Positions 46,544 to 48,833 of a stretch of 48,833 nucleotides of DNA are shown piece by piece; position 1 is the stretch's first letter; every line of letters starts with the position of its first letter. The position numbers were made by a program, and so were the translations under genes. The notes below the pieces were generated by a model. The model did no database searches, was not told where the DNA came from, and saw nothing but the letters and a program-made list of their open reading frames with translations. The DNA is from Kiritimatiellia bacterium (GTDB taxonomy: Bacteria > Verrucomicrobiota > Kiritimatiellia > RFP12 > UBA1067): assembly GCA_017450695.1 (NCBI GenBank), contig JAFSTA010000021.1, positions 1 to 48,833 of the forward strand, in the 5' to 3' direction.

Positions 46544-47014
46544 TCACCCCTTATTGCATAGAGCTTTTGAACGCCCCTCCTCACCAGAGGGAAGCTCGCT
46601 CGGTTTCTTGCGTCCGTCGAATTCGTAAAACCCAGGGCAAATGCGATTGGCACATATGCATTCCAGCTGCCGCGCAAGACTTTCGAACAACCGGGCTATG
46701 GGCATCGCAGGAAGATAGATGGTACATAGATTCGTGGACGAATACTCATCGGGAAAACGATGGATCCCGCTGATTCCATACTTCACCCCCTGGTTGGAGA
46801 GTTCCTGATTGAGCAAATCAATCAAGGAGGCGAAAACCGACACTTTGGGTTGATTCGTGAACACGTAAGGGCCGAACGGCTTCTCTTCCAGCAGGACAAA
46901 GAAACCTTCTCTTGCTACCGGATCGTCCAGACGGTTTTCCGCATCGTTCGCACAAGAGAACTGACAAACGAGTAAACCGAAAAATAGAAACCAGAATCCC
47001 AAATTGATCCGCAT
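46544..47014 (-). CDS. Small putative lipoprotein of unknown function (156 aa)
   Basis: The ATG follows AAAGGAGG by 5 bases. A signal sequence ends in a plausible lipobox (CQFSC, Cys ~21). The mature part has mixed helices and strands: 'EGFFVLLEEKPFGPYVFTNQ', 'ASLIDLLNQELSNQGVKYGI' and 'MPIARLFESLARQLECI'. The middle ('DLLNQEL…GVKYGISG') recalls short secretin- or STN-like domains, but the match is too loose to name. It pairs with the membrane-protein gene 3 bp downstream. Confidence 0.55.
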   Translation of the reverse strand: MRINLGFWFLFFGLLVCQFSCANDAENRLDDPVAREGFFVLLEEKPFGPYVFTNQPKVSVFASLIDLLNQELSNQGVKYGISGIHRFPDEYSSTNLCTIYLPAMPIARLFESLARQLECICANRICPGFYEFDGRKKPSELPSGEEGRSKALCNKG

Positions 47015-47206
47015 CTAACCTCCTTTCGGCATGGTTCAAACAACCGCATGGATATTTTGTATTTTACACGGGCAGCACAACAATATCAAGATAGCATTTT
47101 CGGGTTGAACACCATCGCGACCTTGTTCCATGGCGAAATATTTTTATCGGGCGCGGGAGCGAACGCATAGCCACTTTATATCTCACTTTCGATGTTCACT
47201 TCTGCT

Positions 47207-47962
47207 TCACGTCGTTCTTCCCATAGTCAATCCACTCCCCACCAGTTCCCCCTCCCTGTCATCCCAAGAACGTTCCTTTATCTTACGCGCTTGAATTTCA
47301 TCGTATGTCCTGAATAATTTCCCGTCAACCAGATACGCCCCAAAGGCAAAACGCGGACGCACCTTGATGATCTGACTGTTGTCAAATTCCTCTGGGAAAG
47401 TCCAGAAACGACGGTCAAGAGATATGGGATACTCCCATTGACGATTAGGCCCCAGACTTTTCCACATACGCATTATTGAAAAGGAAGATGGCATCTCCGG
47501 TTTCACGGTGAGTATGTCTCCCGATCCTGTCATAAAATCTAGTTCTAGACCGAAATAATTCGCAAAAGGTTCAAAAACGAATGGCCAAGGCGAATTGTTC
47601 ACAAGAACGATTTTATAATCCACCTTGACCGCAGTTAAAACATCATACTCCAACGATTCAGGCAAGGACGGATCTTCCTTTGCAGGTACTATGCAAACAG
47701 ATACCGTATGGTCCGATTTCAGATCCGGATTGATTATCGGGAAAATAACACCTATATCAGGTGGCCACGAATATTTTTCCCCATCGGCCGATCCGGGGGC
47801 ATCGTCTTCCAGTTCAGCCAGCAGCTGTTGGGCAGACACCACATGATTCGATCTCGTCGAAGAATCTGCCGTCGGAGAAATGGCCCCATCCATATCCTGC
47901 GCTGCAACAGCAAACACAGTCAAACCGATCATTCCTATCATCCGAGTCACGAAATCAATCAT
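47207..47962 (-). CDS. Secreted protein of unknown function (251 aa)
   Basis: I chose the ATG at 47962, giving a signal peptide 'MIDFVTRMIGMIGLTVFAVAA|Q'. A GTG five codons earlier is possible. The mature protein has an acidic linker ('LLAELEDDAPGSADG') and then a beta-rich body ('IGVIFPIINPDLKSDHTVSV', 'VDYKIVLVNNSPWPFVFEPF', 'RRFWTFPEEFDN'). 'YKIVLVNNSPWPFVFEPFAN…LELDFM' might be an Ig-like domain. It is separated by 192 bp from the lipoprotein gene on the same strand. No homologue is recognised. Confidence 0.5.
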   Translation of the reverse strand: MIDFVTRMIGMIGLTVFAVAAQDMDGAISPTADSSTRSNHVVSAQQLLAELEDDAPGSADGEKYSWPPDIGVIFPIINPDLKSDHTVSVCIVPAKEDPSLPESLEYDVLTAVKVDYKIVLVNNSPWPFVFEPFANYFGLELDFMTGSGDILTVKPEMPSSFSIMRMWKSLGPNRQWEYPISLDRRFWTFPEEFDNSQIIKVRPRFAFGAYLVDGKLFRTYDEIQARKIKERSWDDREGELVGSGLTMGRTT

Positions 47963-48146
47963 TGGGCAGTTCCCCACGTAGTGACAAACACTATTCGGTT
48001 TTCGATACGGGTTTTATTTTACCTTTCGTTTTCCCGCAGGTCAATCCCAGACCTTTCATTTCCCGCCTGAGAAAACGCCGAGTATATCTCCATGTTTTAT
48101 ACACGAAGGAGAATGACTACGACAGATAAGAAAACACAGACCCTCG

Positions 48147-48833
48147 CTATCGGTTGGTAAGCGGAGCAGGCGTGGCGAAAACGCGGAAGAACCGATGCGT
48201 CGAATTGGTCGGGGCAATCCATTCCGGATCGGTCAACCGAACCTTTCCCTTGACCGTGTAAATCCGGTTGGGAAGATTCGCTTCCCACGTGATACGCGGC
48301 GTTTCCGGATCCAGCATCTCGATGAACGCCGTCAACTCTCCGGAAACATCCGTTGTGGAAGTATCCAGCGAGACGCCGTCCGCTATCGGAAGGGTGCGTT
48401 GGACAACGACCGTGAATGTCATGGTGTCGCTCTGCCCACCCGAATCCGTCACAGTCACAGTGATGGTATAACGCTCTTCCTTCGTTCCCGCCGCCAAAGT
48501 ACCGCTCAAGATCGCCCCCGTCGCGGAGGTCGGCGTTACCGTGCCGATGTTCGACGGGGAGATCGTCGGTGTCACCGTGTAGGAATACGTCAGTGTACCG
48601 CCGTTCACGTCCTGTTGCTGCGCCCCGTTCAGTTCCTTGATCCAATTCCCGTTCCCGTCCGCTACGATGACGATTTCATCTCCCGCCACCGTTTCCTTCC
48701 CATCGATCAGAACTGTCGCATAAAACGCCGTTGGAGAGACGGTCACTTGACGGACCGCGTATCCGTTGGCTTCATAGAGTTCCCCGTTGGACAATGACGG
48801 CAGGGACGAATCTGCGTCAACTCCGCCAGCCAC
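48147..48833 (-). CDS. C-terminal part of a large surface protein with Ig/cadherin-like repeats
   Basis: The frame is open to the window edge, so the start lies outside; 228 residues are visible. 'RQVTVSPTAFYATVLIDGK' and 'EIVIVADGNGNWIKELNGA' precede a Thr/Ser/Gly-rich domain ('TYSYTVTPTISPSNIGTVTP', 'EERYTITVTVTDSGGQSDTM') like bacterial Ig or cadherin-type modules. It ends 'NRIYTVKGKVRLTDPEW', then 'THRFFRVFATPAPLTNR', a short closing module that I associate with secreted PVC proteins. It is probably displayed at or released from the cell surface. Confidence 0.75.
   Translation of the reverse strand: MAGGVDADSSLPSLSNGELYEANGYAVRQVTVSPTAFYATVLIDGKETVAGDEIVIVADGNGNWIKELNGAQQQDVNGGTLTYSYTVTPTISPSNIGTVTPTSATGAILSGTLAAGTKEERYTITVTVTDSGGQSDTMTFTVVVQRTLPIADGVSLDTSTTDVSGELTAFIEMLDPETPRITWEANLPNRIYTVKGKVRLTDPEWIAPTNSTHRFFRVFATPAPLTNR

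Overview
The window looks like a chromosomal segment from an uncultured member of the PVC group, most likely Kiritimatiellota (Verrucomicrobiota) from a gut or other anaerobic habitat. This is an inference from gene content: very large secreted proteins with LamG-like modules, a surface protein whose C-terminus ends in an 'LTDPEW…THRFF' type module, a secreted sialidase-like protein, a SecG with a long Ala/Pro tail, and compact housekeeping operons separated by repeat-filled gaps. No rRNA or taxon-specific marker is present to settle it.

Layout. 1-6642: the 5' end of a leftward AAA-ATPase-like gene, then a rightward pair encoding a 1470-aa LamG-repeat surface protein and an Asp-box sialidase-family protein, probably for host or plant glycan foraging. 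6643-9898: mostly non-coding repeat DNA around a leftward lipoprotein plus a 66-aa unknown. 9899-19776 is the accessory region. It holds a DUF234-type ATPase preceded by two tandem hairpins, an orphan FecCD-type permease translationally coupled to a 1950-aa DUF4011/SF1 helicase/Vsr-like nuclease (probable anti-phage protein), and a tandemly duplicated divergent micro-gene cassette (46-aa membrane protein plus a small rightward ORF, exact 385-bp period). 20257-24740: a secreted M14-like carboxypeptidase, the NAD(P)HX repair enzyme and a GYF_2 membrane protein.

24955-35755 is core housekeeping, all leftward: rplI-rpsR-ssb-rpsF-pth-rplY, prs, tRNA-Gln, ispE, plsC, a small ORF, an M20 peptidase, hisI, a TGS-type nucleoside kinase and secG. 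36471-37622 is a rightward RtcB-like ligase. 37860-40452 is leftward: a Tat-exported glycosidase-like protein, a DppB-like permease and pyrE. 41122-44971 is a tight leftward operon fabH-fabF-fabZ-ychJ-HAD phosphatase. 46232-48833 carries three small secreted or membrane unknowns and the 3' end of a large surface protein.

The most unusual property is between the genes. Gaps of 0.3-1.3 kb are built as mosaics of a limited set of short hairpin modules, reused in both orientations. Several keep their pairing through compensatory base changes, and one group ends in a TAGCCC-type flank reminiscent of REP elements. The window offers two candidate novel systems: this modular repeat network and the duplicated divergent micro-gene cassette beside the helicase-nuclease.
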